This document shows, piece by piece, positions 25,974 to 33,623 of a stretch of DNA of 64,000 nucleotides; position 1 is the stretch's first letter, and the number at the start of each line of letters is the position of its first letter. The notes beneath the pieces were generated by a model. The model was not told where the DNA came from. It saw nothing but the letters and a program-made list of their open reading frames with translations, and searched no databases. Both the position numbers and the translations under genes were made by a program. Origin of the DNA: Ignavibacteriales bacterium UBA1304 (lineage in GTDB: Bacteria > Bacteroidota > Ignavibacteria > Ignavibacteriales > Ignavibacteriaceae). Location of the stretch: positions 62,001 to 126,000 of the forward strand of contig DBTY01000004.1 of the NCBI GenBank assembly GCA_002307295.1, written 5' to 3'.

Positions 25974-26393
25974 CTATTTGCCTATTAATTGGACTACTAT
26001 GTTGCGGCTTCTGCCCCTGTTGTCAAAATCGACAAGAATTATCTGCTGCCATGTGCCAAGCAGCAACTCTCCGTTCATAAACGGAACAGTAATAGAACAT
26101 CCCTGAAGAGAGGCTCGAATGTGGGAATATCCATTGCCGTCGTGCCATGTATCATTATGGCTATATTGATCTTTTGAAGAACAGATTTTTTCAAAAAAAG
26201 CGGGATAGTCTTTTAGCAAACCTGGTTCATACTCTATCGTGGTTATTCCGGCAGTAGAGCCTGATACAAACACAAGAACGTTCCCTTCCGTAAAGCCGGA
26301 TTCCGCCACTTTGTTTTGCACTGCGTCGGTTATATTAGTTATATCGTTGAACCCTTTTGTTTCAACCGAAATAAATAACGTTTTAATTTCCAT
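25974..26393 (-). CDS. YjbQ/UPF0047 family protein
   Basis: 139 residues covering the whole family: VFVSGSTAGITTIEYEPGLL near residue 42, NDTWHDGNGYSHIRASLQGC near 80, and GELLLGTWQQIILVDFDNRG followed by RSRNIVVQLIG. Family members have been associated with secondary thiamine-phosphate synthase activity; the conserved His and Glu residues line a small metal/phosphate site. It is monocistronic, and TCTCC just upstream on the plus strand gives GGAGA as ribosome-binding site. Confidence 0.9.
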   Translation of the reverse strand: MEIKTLFISVETKGFNDITNITDAVQNKVAESGFTEGNVLVFVSGSTAGITTIEYEPGLLKDYPAFFEKICSSKDQYSHNDTWHDGNGYSHIRASLQGCSITVPFMNGELLLGTWQQIILVDFDNRGRSRNIVVQLIGK

Positions 26394-26487
26394 AATTTCT
26401 CCTTAAAGATTAAATACTTATTGGTAAATATAAAAAACTAAAATGAAATTTTATTGCAGAGTTTTTGTTAATGCGCAGAATAAATTC

Positions 26488-26613
26488 CCGGTTCTTAAAG
26501 GGCAAAACATGACGGCACAGAGTTGTCATAAAAAGAGGATTCCAATAATATAAGAACCGGGAGCAAAAGAGCAGAAGCGTCCAGGAGGGTTCCGAGAGAA
26601 TATAGAACGCTTC
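26488..26613. other. Structured inverted repeats upstream of the YjbQ gene and downstream of the porin gene
   Basis: A perfect 12-bp inverted repeat (TCCCGGTTCTTA at 26488-26499, TAAGAACCGGGA at 26553-26564) encloses a second hairpin (ATGAC/GTCAT at 26511-26531). A third stem follows (GAAGCGT near 26574 with ACGCTTC near 26607). The region follows the porin stop on the minus strand and could be a compound terminator or a small structured RNA. No poly-T tract clearly follows the large stem. Confidence 0.5.
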
Positions 26614-26633
26614 AGAGAGAGATAATAATTTCG

Positions 26634-28001
26634 TTAAAAGTTCAATTCAAAGCTTACGCCCGTCATAATCGATTCGTCTTCAGAAGTTAAGAGAGGATTT
26701 ATAACGTATTGTAAATCCGGCTGTATTTTTAACCAGTCCAATACTTTATAGCTATAAGTCATCTCTATTATCGTTTCATTTGATCTTAAGTTTAGTCCGC
26801 TTCCTGAAAGCGTTGCAAGATATTTTGAGCTCATATTAGCGTTTGCTACGGCTAAACCAAATAAATCATTAGAGCTGTTTGTAAACAAACCGGGGACGTT
26901 AATGCCAAAACTGTAATATAATTGAACCGGGTTGATATTTTTTTGAGAGAAACCGATCCTGGCAAATGCTGCAAGTCCCCGCGTTTGACTAACTAGAGGA
27001 GAGATGACAAATTTTTCTACAGAAAGATAAAATCCAAAGTTATCATATCGCTGAACCGGAGCGCCTGACAAATCAACATTAGTAAGGTCGTCAAATGAAC
27101 GAGTGTAATACCAGCCGCCTATGCTATATTTGCCGTATCCGCGCGTAAATTCTTCGCCGTTTTCAAACAGCCCGGTTTCGCAGGCAAGTAATACTCCGTC
27201 GTTTTTTAGATCAAGAGCTTTTGTTAAGTAATAATCGTCATAATTTCTGCAAAGCCCGTCAAAAACTCCGGCAAGGATATAAGTATTTTGCGACGGTTTA
27301 ATTTTTAACCTTAGAGCCACAGACGTCGAAGGGAAAATGGAAGGGCCGTTCAAACCGCTTTTAGAAAAATCCGGCCCAATTCCATGGGAGGGGTTAATGA
27401 AAACTGACGACGTAGCTCTAACGTCAAACTCAGAATTAAGATCGAATAACCCGGCAAGTATTGAGAGGTCTCCGTCAAATAGTTTTTTCTCTATCCACAA
27501 CTGATACAATCTTGTCTGGCTTTGGGCTGACATGTTACTGATTCCCTGAACCGCGCCCGCTTTATCGCAGGGGGCGCTGCCGTTTACGCTAAGAACATCC
27601 GCAAATATTGAAGTTTGCCCAAGTCCCGCTATTTGTTCAAGATCAAATGAAGCCGTTATGTGTAAGTTATTTATTCCTGCATCGCCACGGGAAGCTCCGC
27701 CTTGCAGATTAGAAAAATAATGCTCTTTAAAATTTATGCCTAAATAAATTCCCTTGTCAGAAAGCGTTTTTTTTACGCCAAACAAATTCCCAAAATTTAC
27801 CCGAGAAGCGCTTCCCTGCTCAGTTGCGCCAGAAATTTCGTTTTCGTTTTTATTTGAGTCCAACGACGCCAGTACAGCGTCTAAAGAATCCAGTCTGTTG
27901 ATTTGATTTGAATTTTTATTTGGAGTAAGCAGTCCGCCTGCCAGAGAAAACCCGGAAGAAATTATCAACAGAAAACCTGTTAATACATACCCTAACTTCA
28001 T
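26634..28001 (-). CDS. OprB-family carbohydrate porin
   Basis: About 455 residues from the ATG at 28001, where a signal peptide (MKLGYVLTGFLLIISSGFSL) begins; an ATG eight codons further up is less likely. The body matches OprB-type sugar-selective porins: LGINFKEHYFSNLQGGASRG, SQTRLYQLWIEKKLFDGDLS, ILAGLFDLNSEFDVRATS, and a final strand ending GVSFELNF with the terminal Phe typical of outer-membrane barrels. A short coiled region (LDSLDAVLASLDSNK) near 37 may trimerise it. It would let carbohydrates cross the outer membrane, and its substrate is unknown. Confidence 0.85.
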   Translation of the reverse strand: MKLGYVLTGFLLIISSGFSLAGGLLTPNKNSNQINRLDSLDAVLASLDSNKNENEISGATEQGSASRVNFGNLFGVKKTLSDKGIYLGINFKEHYFSNLQGGASRGDAGINNLHITASFDLEQIAGLGQTSIFADVLSVNGSAPCDKAGAVQGISNMSAQSQTRLYQLWIEKKLFDGDLSILAGLFDLNSEFDVRATSSVFINPSHGIGPDFSKSGLNGPSIFPSTSVALRLKIKPSQNTYILAGVFDGLCRNYDDYYLTKALDLKNDGVLLACETGLFENGEEFTRGYGKYSIGGWYYTRSFDDLTNVDLSGAPVQRYDNFGFYLSVEKFVISPLVSQTRGLAAFARIGFSQKNINPVQLYYSFGINVPGLFTNSSNDLFGLAVANANMSSKYLATLSGSGLNLRSNETIIEMTYSYKVLDWLKIQPDLQYVINPLLTSEDESIMTGVSFELNF

Positions 28002-28025
28002 CTTTGCCTCGCTACTAATAATCAT

Positions 28026-28460
28026 CTAACTACGCTTTTAGTTTAGCATAATTCAGACCAAAACGCAGTTTTACCGTAACCCATTGTTATATTAGAAGAT
28101 AGGAGGCATCCGATTTTTTCATAGCGTTGTACGTATATTTTACAAAAATACAACGCCGTTGTAACATGTTATAAATTATACATTTACGACCTAATATAAA
28201 TGCGCATGTAAATTATTGTATATAGGTTCAAAATGCTAAACAACAATTTTCGCTTTGCAATATCTAATACTTTGCGAAAGTTTAACCCCAGAGTCAATTG
28301 ACAATGCGCCTCGGAGATATTACATTTACATATAGGGTAATAGGGTTAGCAAAACTGGCCATGGCATTAATGAGTATTTCTTTAGAGACCAGACAGACAA
28401 ATGACTTGCCGTTTATACTTTAGATCCAATTTCAAAGCAAAAAAACAAATGATGTGAAAA
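28026..28460. other. Intergenic region upstream of the porin gene
   Basis: About 435 bp without a credible gene. It contains an 8-bp inverted repeat (GCGTTGTA at 28124-28131, TACAACGC at 28149-28156) with a 17-nt spacer, placed about 120 bp upstream of the porin start. This is a possible operator or hairpin in the porin leader region. Confidence 0.45.
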
Positions 28461-28748
28461 ATGAGAGAAAAGTTTAAAATAATAATAATTTTGGGAATAG
28501 TATTATTCCTATTATCTCAAATACTAGCGTATTTCAATACAATGGCATTATTGAAAGATTTGGATCCCCATGATTTTCTTTTTTCGAGGGATTTATCAAA
28601 ACCAAAAGAAGTACAAACGTTAATAGAGGGCGCTATAGAATACGGAGTAGTGAAATGTCAAAATAGGGATTCCATATATTATATGGTTGCTTCTTTTATC
28701 AGTTTGATTGTATATATAATATATATTAGCAAGAAACAAAAAGACTAA
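28461..28748 (+). CDS. Small membrane protein, unknown function
   Basis: 95 residues with two hydrophobic helices (about 6-24, IIIILGIVLFLLSQILAYF, and about 72-88, YMVASFISLIVYIIYI) separated by a polar loop with a single cysteine, and a Lys-rich end. The loop would face the periplasm. No family is recognised. It is AT-rich, and a copy of repeat R2 follows, so it is probably an accessory gene. Confidence 0.5.
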   Translation: MREKFKIIIILGIVLFLLSQILAYFNTMALLKDLDPHDFLFSRDLSKPKEVQTLIEGAIEYGVVKCQNRDSIYYMVASFISLIVYIIYISKKQKD

Positions 28749-28894
28749 AATTCTTCTGTTACAACAGTTATTATCTATCTATAATAATGAAAGGTCATTA
28801 CATAATATTAAATTTGAACTAAGAAAGAGAGCCTCTACCTTGGAGCTACGATTTCTTTTGGGGTATCGTCTTCAAGAAGGAAAACGCTTTTTGT

Positions 28895-28950
28895 TTTATG
28901 CGTAGATGCAGGTAGGACTCGCCTTCGTACAGAAAGACGGTTCTGTCGAT
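28895..28950 (+). repeat. Dispersed repeat R2, copy 2
   Basis: Plus-strand blocks TTTTATGCGTAGATGCAGG, GACTCGCCTTCGT, ACAGAAAGACGGTTCTGTCG correspond in order to copy 1 at 18167-18225 (inverted). It lies about 50 bp ahead of the next small gene. The final block can form a short hairpin (AGAACCGTCT-like). Confidence 0.6.
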
Positions 28951-29002
28951 AAATATTATTGTTATCTTAATAGATTAAAACTAGATAAACGGAGTGAAGA
29001 TA

Positions 29003-29521
29003 ATGTTTAAAATTCAATTTGCAGAATTACCAAAGAGTTTAAAGAGTAAAAATGCTCTTGGACGAATAGATATAGATGATTTTTACGAACATTTTAAAAT
29101 TCCATTAACCTATTGGAAAGTTGAACAGTACTGGAAACAGTGGCAAAGCGCATTAGAGTCTTTTGTTAATGGCGCGGAACAAAGTTCTTTAATACATCAA
29201 ATGTTGGATCCTGAAAAAAGACCATTTATTTTTTGCTGGACATTTTATAGAGTTGGAGGGAAAGTTTATATCCATGAAAATTTACTGAATCCAGATAACT
29301 ATCAAGAAATATTTAAAATTGAAGATATTAATCATATTGTAGGTAAAAGAAAAACAATAACTGAAGACGGAAGTAAAATATCTGAATGGGAAACAAAAAT
29401 AGATGATATTAAATTATTTCTAAATGAAATTGAGAATTATAAGGATTTTTCATATAGCGGATATAAAAGGAAAAGTAAAATAAAGAAAGAGAATACAAAA
29501 ATTAAGGAGAGTGTAAAATAG
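29003..29521 (+). CDS. Cytoplasmic protein, possibly CdiI-type immunity protein
   Basis: 172 residues from the ATG at 29003, chosen because GGAG sits 8 nt ahead; a GTG at 28994 overlaps that site. No signal peptide. The opening FKIQFAELPKSLKSKNALGR, followed by PLTYWKVEQYWKQWQSALES and a mid-protein Trp/Phe-rich FCWTFYRVGGKVYIHENLL, resembles contact-dependent-inhibition immunity proteins in general layout. The resemblance is weak and no toxin gene is adjacent. The C terminus is strongly basic. It is flanked by a dispersed repeat and a GC-rich palindromic patch, suggesting an accessory cassette. Confidence 0.5.
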   Translation: MFKIQFAELPKSLKSKNALGRIDIDDFYEHFKIPLTYWKVEQYWKQWQSALESFVNGAEQSSLIHQMLDPEKRPFIFCWTFYRVGGKVYIHENLLNPDNYQEIFKIEDINHIVGKRKTITEDGSKISEWETKIDDIKLFLNEIENYKDFSYSGYKRKSKIKKENTKIKESVK

Positions 29522-29539
29522 TTTGTGAAATGTATTTGA

Positions 29540-29736
29540 AACTGGTAGTTTCTCGCCGCCGCAGTGCGCCGCGCCGCGGCATAACCGCGGCGAGGGGAAA
29601 AACAAGCCTACAAAACAGCCGTCCGGCAAATTCTTTCAATCGCGCACAGGCGTAACGCCTCACCTGCCTTTAGTCCTTATCCGGCTAAGAGTTTTAGTTT
29701 TTGCTAAAATATTGCAGACGATTTCTCACATTAGTT
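29540..29736. other. GC-rich palindromic patch downstream of the second chemoreceptor
   Basis: In an otherwise AT-rich stretch this short patch holds CGCCGCGGCATAACCGCGG with CG (8-bp arms CGCCGCGG/CCGCGGCG around 29571-29592) and a second hairpin AGGCGTTACGCCT near 29652-29664. No coding frame fits. It may be the terminator zone of the minus-strand chemoreceptor or a small mobile palindromic element. Confidence 0.45.
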
Positions 29737-32700
29737 TTATTCTATATACCTGCCTGCGCTTTGCTTAGAAGAGCCTCCGTCGCTAAGTTTAAACCGTCCG
29801 ACAAGATTTTCCAAATTTAATGTGAGCTTGCTAAGGTCTTCGGCCGCTCTTGCAACCTGCTGAATTCCGGTAGCGCTTTCCTGCGATACGGAACTTATAG
29901 CCTCTATATTTTTACTAATTTCTTTTGCAGTGGACGATTGTTCTTCGCTTGCGGCTGAAACCTGCGAAACTATATCAAGAACTGTTTGCGAACCTTCCAT
30001 AATTTTTTTCAAAGACTCGCCCGCATCGTTGGCTAATTTTTTCCCCTTTTCTACTTCAAGGGTTCCTTCGTCCATCGATTTAACTGCATCGCTTGTATTT
30101 TTTTGAATCAGCCTTATCATATCGGCAATTTCCTTTGTAGCTTTAGCGGTTCTTTCGGCAAGCTTTTTCACTTCATCGGCCACAACGGCAAAGCCCCGCC
30201 CCTGCTCTCCTGCGCGCGCGGCTTCGATAGCTGCGTTTAACGCAAGCAGATTTGTCTGTTCTGCAATGTCGTCAATCACCTGAGCAATCTCTCCAATCTG
30301 GTCGCTGCTTTTGCCTAATTGTTTAACCGTTTCAGAAGACGCTTTAACAACGTCGGATATTTTATTCATTCCGTCAATTGTATTTTCAACTGCGCGCCCG
30401 CCTTCCAAAGCTCTTTGCCCTGCGTCGTTAGCTGAGTCGGCGGCAAGAGTTACATTTTTTGTATTTTCCAAAATTGTCTTAATCATTTCTTCAACGCTGT
30501 TTGCAACCTCGGCTGTTTGTCTGGTTTGTTCATTAGCTCCCACCGCCATTTCTTCGGCGCTTGATGATATCTGGCTGCTTGCGCTGGCTGTTGCAAGCAC
30601 AGCCTCGCTGACTTCGTTTAACGCGCGCCCCAGCGCAGCCGCGACTGCATTTATGCTGTTTTTTATCAGCTGATGGTCGCCCTTATAATCGCTCGAAATT
30701 CTTATTGTAAGATCGCCGTCGCCAAGTTTTTCTAATGCGGCGACTCCTTCGTTTATCGGTTCAATAAGCGCGTCAAGCGTGTTGTTAAATCCGCTCATCA
30801 CTTTTCTATATTCGCCAGTATGACGCGATAAATCAGCTCTGACTGACAGCCTGCCTTCTAACGCAGAAGCGGCTATCATGTTTGCGTCTTCTATCAGGTT
30901 TTGAATGGAAATAATAGTTTGATTAAGATTATTTTTCAGTTCGTTAAAATCGCCCCGGAACTCTTCTTTAATTGTAACGGCAATATTTCTTTTGCTCAAA
31001 TTTTCAATATACGTAGAAGCTATTTTTAACGGCGTTACAACCGCGTCAAGCGTCGCGTTAACTCCGTCTACAATTTTCTTAAAATCGCCCTGATGTTTTG
31101 CAGAATCAGCCCGCGTTGAAAGTTCTCCTTTAACAGCCGCGTCTACAAGCTTATCGGTATCTATTATCAGATTTTTGAGGTTAGTTCTAACCTGCTCTAT
31201 TGTTTCGTTTATAAAAACTTTTTTACCAGGGAATTTTTCGAGCGTCGCGTTAAAATTGCCTTTGCCAAATTCTGCTATGCACGTCATAGCTTTTTTATTC
31301 ATACTTATGTGATTGCTTACCATCTCGTTTACTCCTGACGCCATGGCTTTATATGCGCCCTCAAACTTAACTATATCAATCATTACGTCGGTATCGCCTT
31401 TATCGTGCTGCGAGGACATATTGTTCATTTCTCCAATAAGCCCTTTTAACGAGTTAATACATATATTTAAATTATTTTTTATCGAGTTAAAATCGCCGTT
31501 ATAATTTTCCGTTATTAATTCAGGCAGGTCGCCTTTTGAAATCCTCTCCACATATTCGGCGGCAACATTAAGCGGATGAATAACAGCGTCTAACGTTGCG
31601 TTGATCCCCTCCACAATTTTTTTAAAATCTCCCTGATGTTTTGCAGAATCCGCTCTGGCAGAAAGACTCCCTTTTACTGCGGAATTCACAAGCATATCCG
31701 TATCGGTTATAAGGCTTTTTAAATTAGTCCTAACCTGCTCTATAGTGTTATTAATAAATGCTTTTTTTCCCGGGAATTTTTCTAATTCGGCATTGAAGTT
31801 TCCTTTACCAAACTCGGCGATACATGCCATGGCTTTTTTATTCATGCCTATATGGTTGTTAACCATTGTGTTTACCCCCTCGGCCATTTCCTTATATGCG
31901 CCGTCAAACTTATTCGCGTTAATCGTAACGTCAATATCGCCTTTATCATGCTGCGAGGACATATTGTTCATTTCTCCAATAAGCCCTTTTAGCGAAGCTA
32001 TACACGTATTTATATTTATCTTTATCGAGTTAAAATCGCCATTATAATTTTCCGTTATTATTTCAGATAAATCTCCTTTAGATATTCGCTCAACATATTC
32101 CGCAGCTACATTTAGCGGATGAATAACAGCGTCGAGAGTGGCGTTTACGCCATTGATGATATCTTTATATCCGCCTTTAAATTTATGACTGTCTCCGCGC
32201 ACTTCAAGACGTCCTTCAATCGCCGCTTTAGAAAGCCTGTTGGAATCCGCGACAAGTTCATTAAGATTGCGAAGCACATTTATAAAGCTTTTGCTTAGTT
32301 CGTCTTTTTCCGACCTGATCTCAACTTCTACATTCAATTCGCCATTGGCAATTTTTTCTGCCACGTTAATTTGTTTCTTTGTAGTTTCAACAATTGCGAT
32401 GAACGTTTCAGTCAGGATGCCGATTTCGTCGTTAGCTGTTTTATTTAACTCAACATCCATATCCCCTACAGAAATTTTTCTGGCAATTTGCGACAAAGCT
32501 TTAATCGGGACAATCATCTTCAGTATCACGATTAATCCGATTAAAATAATTAAAGCAATTACTACTACGCTTACAAATAGAGTAAAAACCCGCGTAGAAC
32601 TTTCTATCTCAAAAATCTGCTTTTCTGTTTTTGTTTCGTTGCTTTTACTATCGTTTACAATTTCGTAGACGGAGCTTATGGCTGCGTCGCTCGCTTTATC

Positions 32701-33144
32701 ATAATCAGACATTATGATATTTCCCTGATCCCAGTTTTTTAAATATGCATAGTACATTTTTATACCGGTTTCATACATCACCGGGAGGCTGGCTTTTATT
32801 TTATCTAACTTGGCTAATCGATCAGAATTGTCGCCGGCTAATTGTATAAGCTTATCTAAATTGGCGTTTGCGCTATCTAGGTTTTGTTTAGCGTCTTTAT
32901 CTATTGACTCTTTTTCTTTTGTAAGCGAAGCGTCTGTAATAAACTGCCATATATTGGCCACATGCAGCTGAAGGTCTTTTGCGTAATATAATTCCTGGCT
33001 TACGACGTCCAATTTTACAGTTTGATTTTCAATTGAGCTTATACCTTTAATTACAAACACAGCAAATGCCGCCACCAAAATAATAATCAGACAGAAGCCG
33101 CCAATGAACTTTGACTTTAGAGACAAGTTATTAAATAATTGCAT
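29737..33144 (-). CDS. Poly-HAMP methyl-accepting chemotaxis protein with internal duplication
   Basis: 1135 residues. A membrane helix (about 14-34), a four-helix periplasmic sensor, a second membrane helix (about 188-212) and a canonical HAMP (VPIKALSQIARKISVGDMDV) lead into a long train of HAMP-like modules. Two adjacent 181-residue blocks are nearly identical: both contain NAAEYVERISKGDL-like and LIGEMNNMSSQHDKGD segments. The C-terminal 300 residues are the signalling hairpin with the tip EQTNLLALNAAIEAARAGEQ, which would bind CheA/CheW. Unlike the receptor at 6601-10158 it has no PAS domain and no adjacent cheW. Confidence 0.93.
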   Translation of the reverse strand: MQLFNNLSLKSKFIGGFCLIIILVAAFAVFVIKGISSIENQTVKLDVVSQELYYAKDLQLHVANIWQFITDASLTKEKESIDKDAKQNLDSANANLDKLIQLAGDNSDRLAKLDKIKASLPVMYETGIKMYYAYLKNWDQGNIIMSDYDKASDAAISSVYEIVNDSKSNETKTEKQIFEIESSTRVFTLFVSVVVIALIILIGLIVILKMIVPIKALSQIARKISVGDMDVELNKTANDEIGILTETFIAIVETTKKQINVAEKIANGELNVEVEIRSEKDELSKSFINVLRNLNELVADSNRLSKAAIEGRLEVRGDSHKFKGGYKDIINGVNATLDAVIHPLNVAAEYVERISKGDLSEIITENYNGDFNSIKININTCIASLKGLIGEMNNMSSQHDKGDIDVTINANKFDGAYKEMAEGVNTMVNNHIGMNKKAMACIAEFGKGNFNAELEKFPGKKAFINNTIEQVRTNLKSLITDTDMLVNSAVKGSLSARADSAKHQGDFKKIVEGINATLDAVIHPLNVAAEYVERISKGDLPELITENYNGDFNSIKNNLNICINSLKGLIGEMNNMSSQHDKGDTDVMIDIVKFEGAYKAMASGVNEMVSNHISMNKKAMTCIAEFGKGNFNATLEKFPGKKVFINETIEQVRTNLKNLIIDTDKLVDAAVKGELSTRADSAKHQGDFKKIVDGVNATLDAVVTPLKIASTYIENLSKRNIAVTIKEEFRGDFNELKNNLNQTIISIQNLIEDANMIAASALEGRLSVRADLSRHTGEYRKVMSGFNNTLDALIEPINEGVAALEKLGDGDLTIRISSDYKGDHQLIKNSINAVAAALGRALNEVSEAVLATASASSQISSSAEEMAVGANEQTRQTAEVANSVEEMIKTILENTKNVTLAADSANDAGQRALEGGRAVENTIDGMNKISDVVKASSETVKQLGKSSDQIGEIAQVIDDIAEQTNLLALNAAIEAARAGEQGRGFAVVADEVKKLAERTAKATKEIADMIRLIQKNTSDAVKSMDEGTLEVEKGKKLANDAGESLKKIMEGSQTVLDIVSQVSAASEEQSSTAKEISKNIEAISSVSQESATGIQQVARAAEDLSKLTLNLENLVGRFKLSDGGSSKQSAGRYIE
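31150..32236 (-). repeat. 543-bp tandem duplication inside the chemoreceptor gene
   Basis: The block around 31441-31520 repeats at 31984-32063 with only scattered changes, giving a period of 543 bp (181 codons). Two units are present. Long identical DNA runs, including the LIGEMNNMSSQHDKGD coding segment, indicate a fairly recent duplication rather than ancient HAMP divergence. Boundaries are approximate. Confidence 0.8.
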
Positions 33145-33556
33145 ACCGAGCCCTCCTTATTGCATAAGACATTATGAATTTATCAGGGGAGAAGAGATAT
33201 TACAACACAACAGTAAGCAATTTAGTAAATCATATTAAACAATCAAATAACTGTTTATGGGTATATTTTACTTTCTAATATTTATTATTGAGATGTGTCT
33301 TGTCTGGGTCGTCAGGGTCGTACCCTGAAGAAGTAAAGAGAACGATAGTCGAATTATCAGCTTGTTAACTTAGGCTTTTATTTCGGTCACGGTGCGACCG
33401 TGACCGCCGGGATAATATTTAGTTTTGCAGCTTTTCTAATGTCGGCATGTTGCGTTAACAATAAAAAAGAGCCATCTACATTTAATACCCTTGGGATTAA
33501 ACCTTGTTTTAGCTCAATAAAATATTTCTGGCGTGCAATCCAGGCAGACCTAATAA
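33145..33556. other. Intergenic region with two strong hairpins and a decayed minus-strand frame
   Basis: It holds TCAGGGTCGTACCCTGA (near 33321) and CGGTCACGGT...ACCGTGACCG with a 3-nt loop (33384-33406). A minus-strand frame of 54 codons, open from about 33551 to the stop at 33387-33389, encodes a non-random looking FIELKQGLIPRVLNVDGSFL then LLTQHADIRKAAKLNIIPAV, but has no start codon or ribosome-binding site. It could be a gene remnant or a translated dispersed repeat; I cannot assign it. The chemoreceptor promoter should lie near 33150-33250. Confidence 0.45.
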
Positions 33557-33588
33557 AAAAGCCGCCCCGAAAAATCGGGACGGCTTTT
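33557..33588 (-). terminator. Terminator of the beta-helix T9SS gene
   Basis: Arms AAAAGCCGCCCCGA (33557-33570) and TCGGGACGGCTTTT (33575-33588) pair over 14 positions with one mismatch. On the minus strand the stem ends in a run of six T. It starts 35 bp beyond the stop codon at 33624. Confidence 0.9.
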
Positions 33589-33623
33589 GACTACTTTCGT
33601 CTTTATTGGAATAATATTTTATA

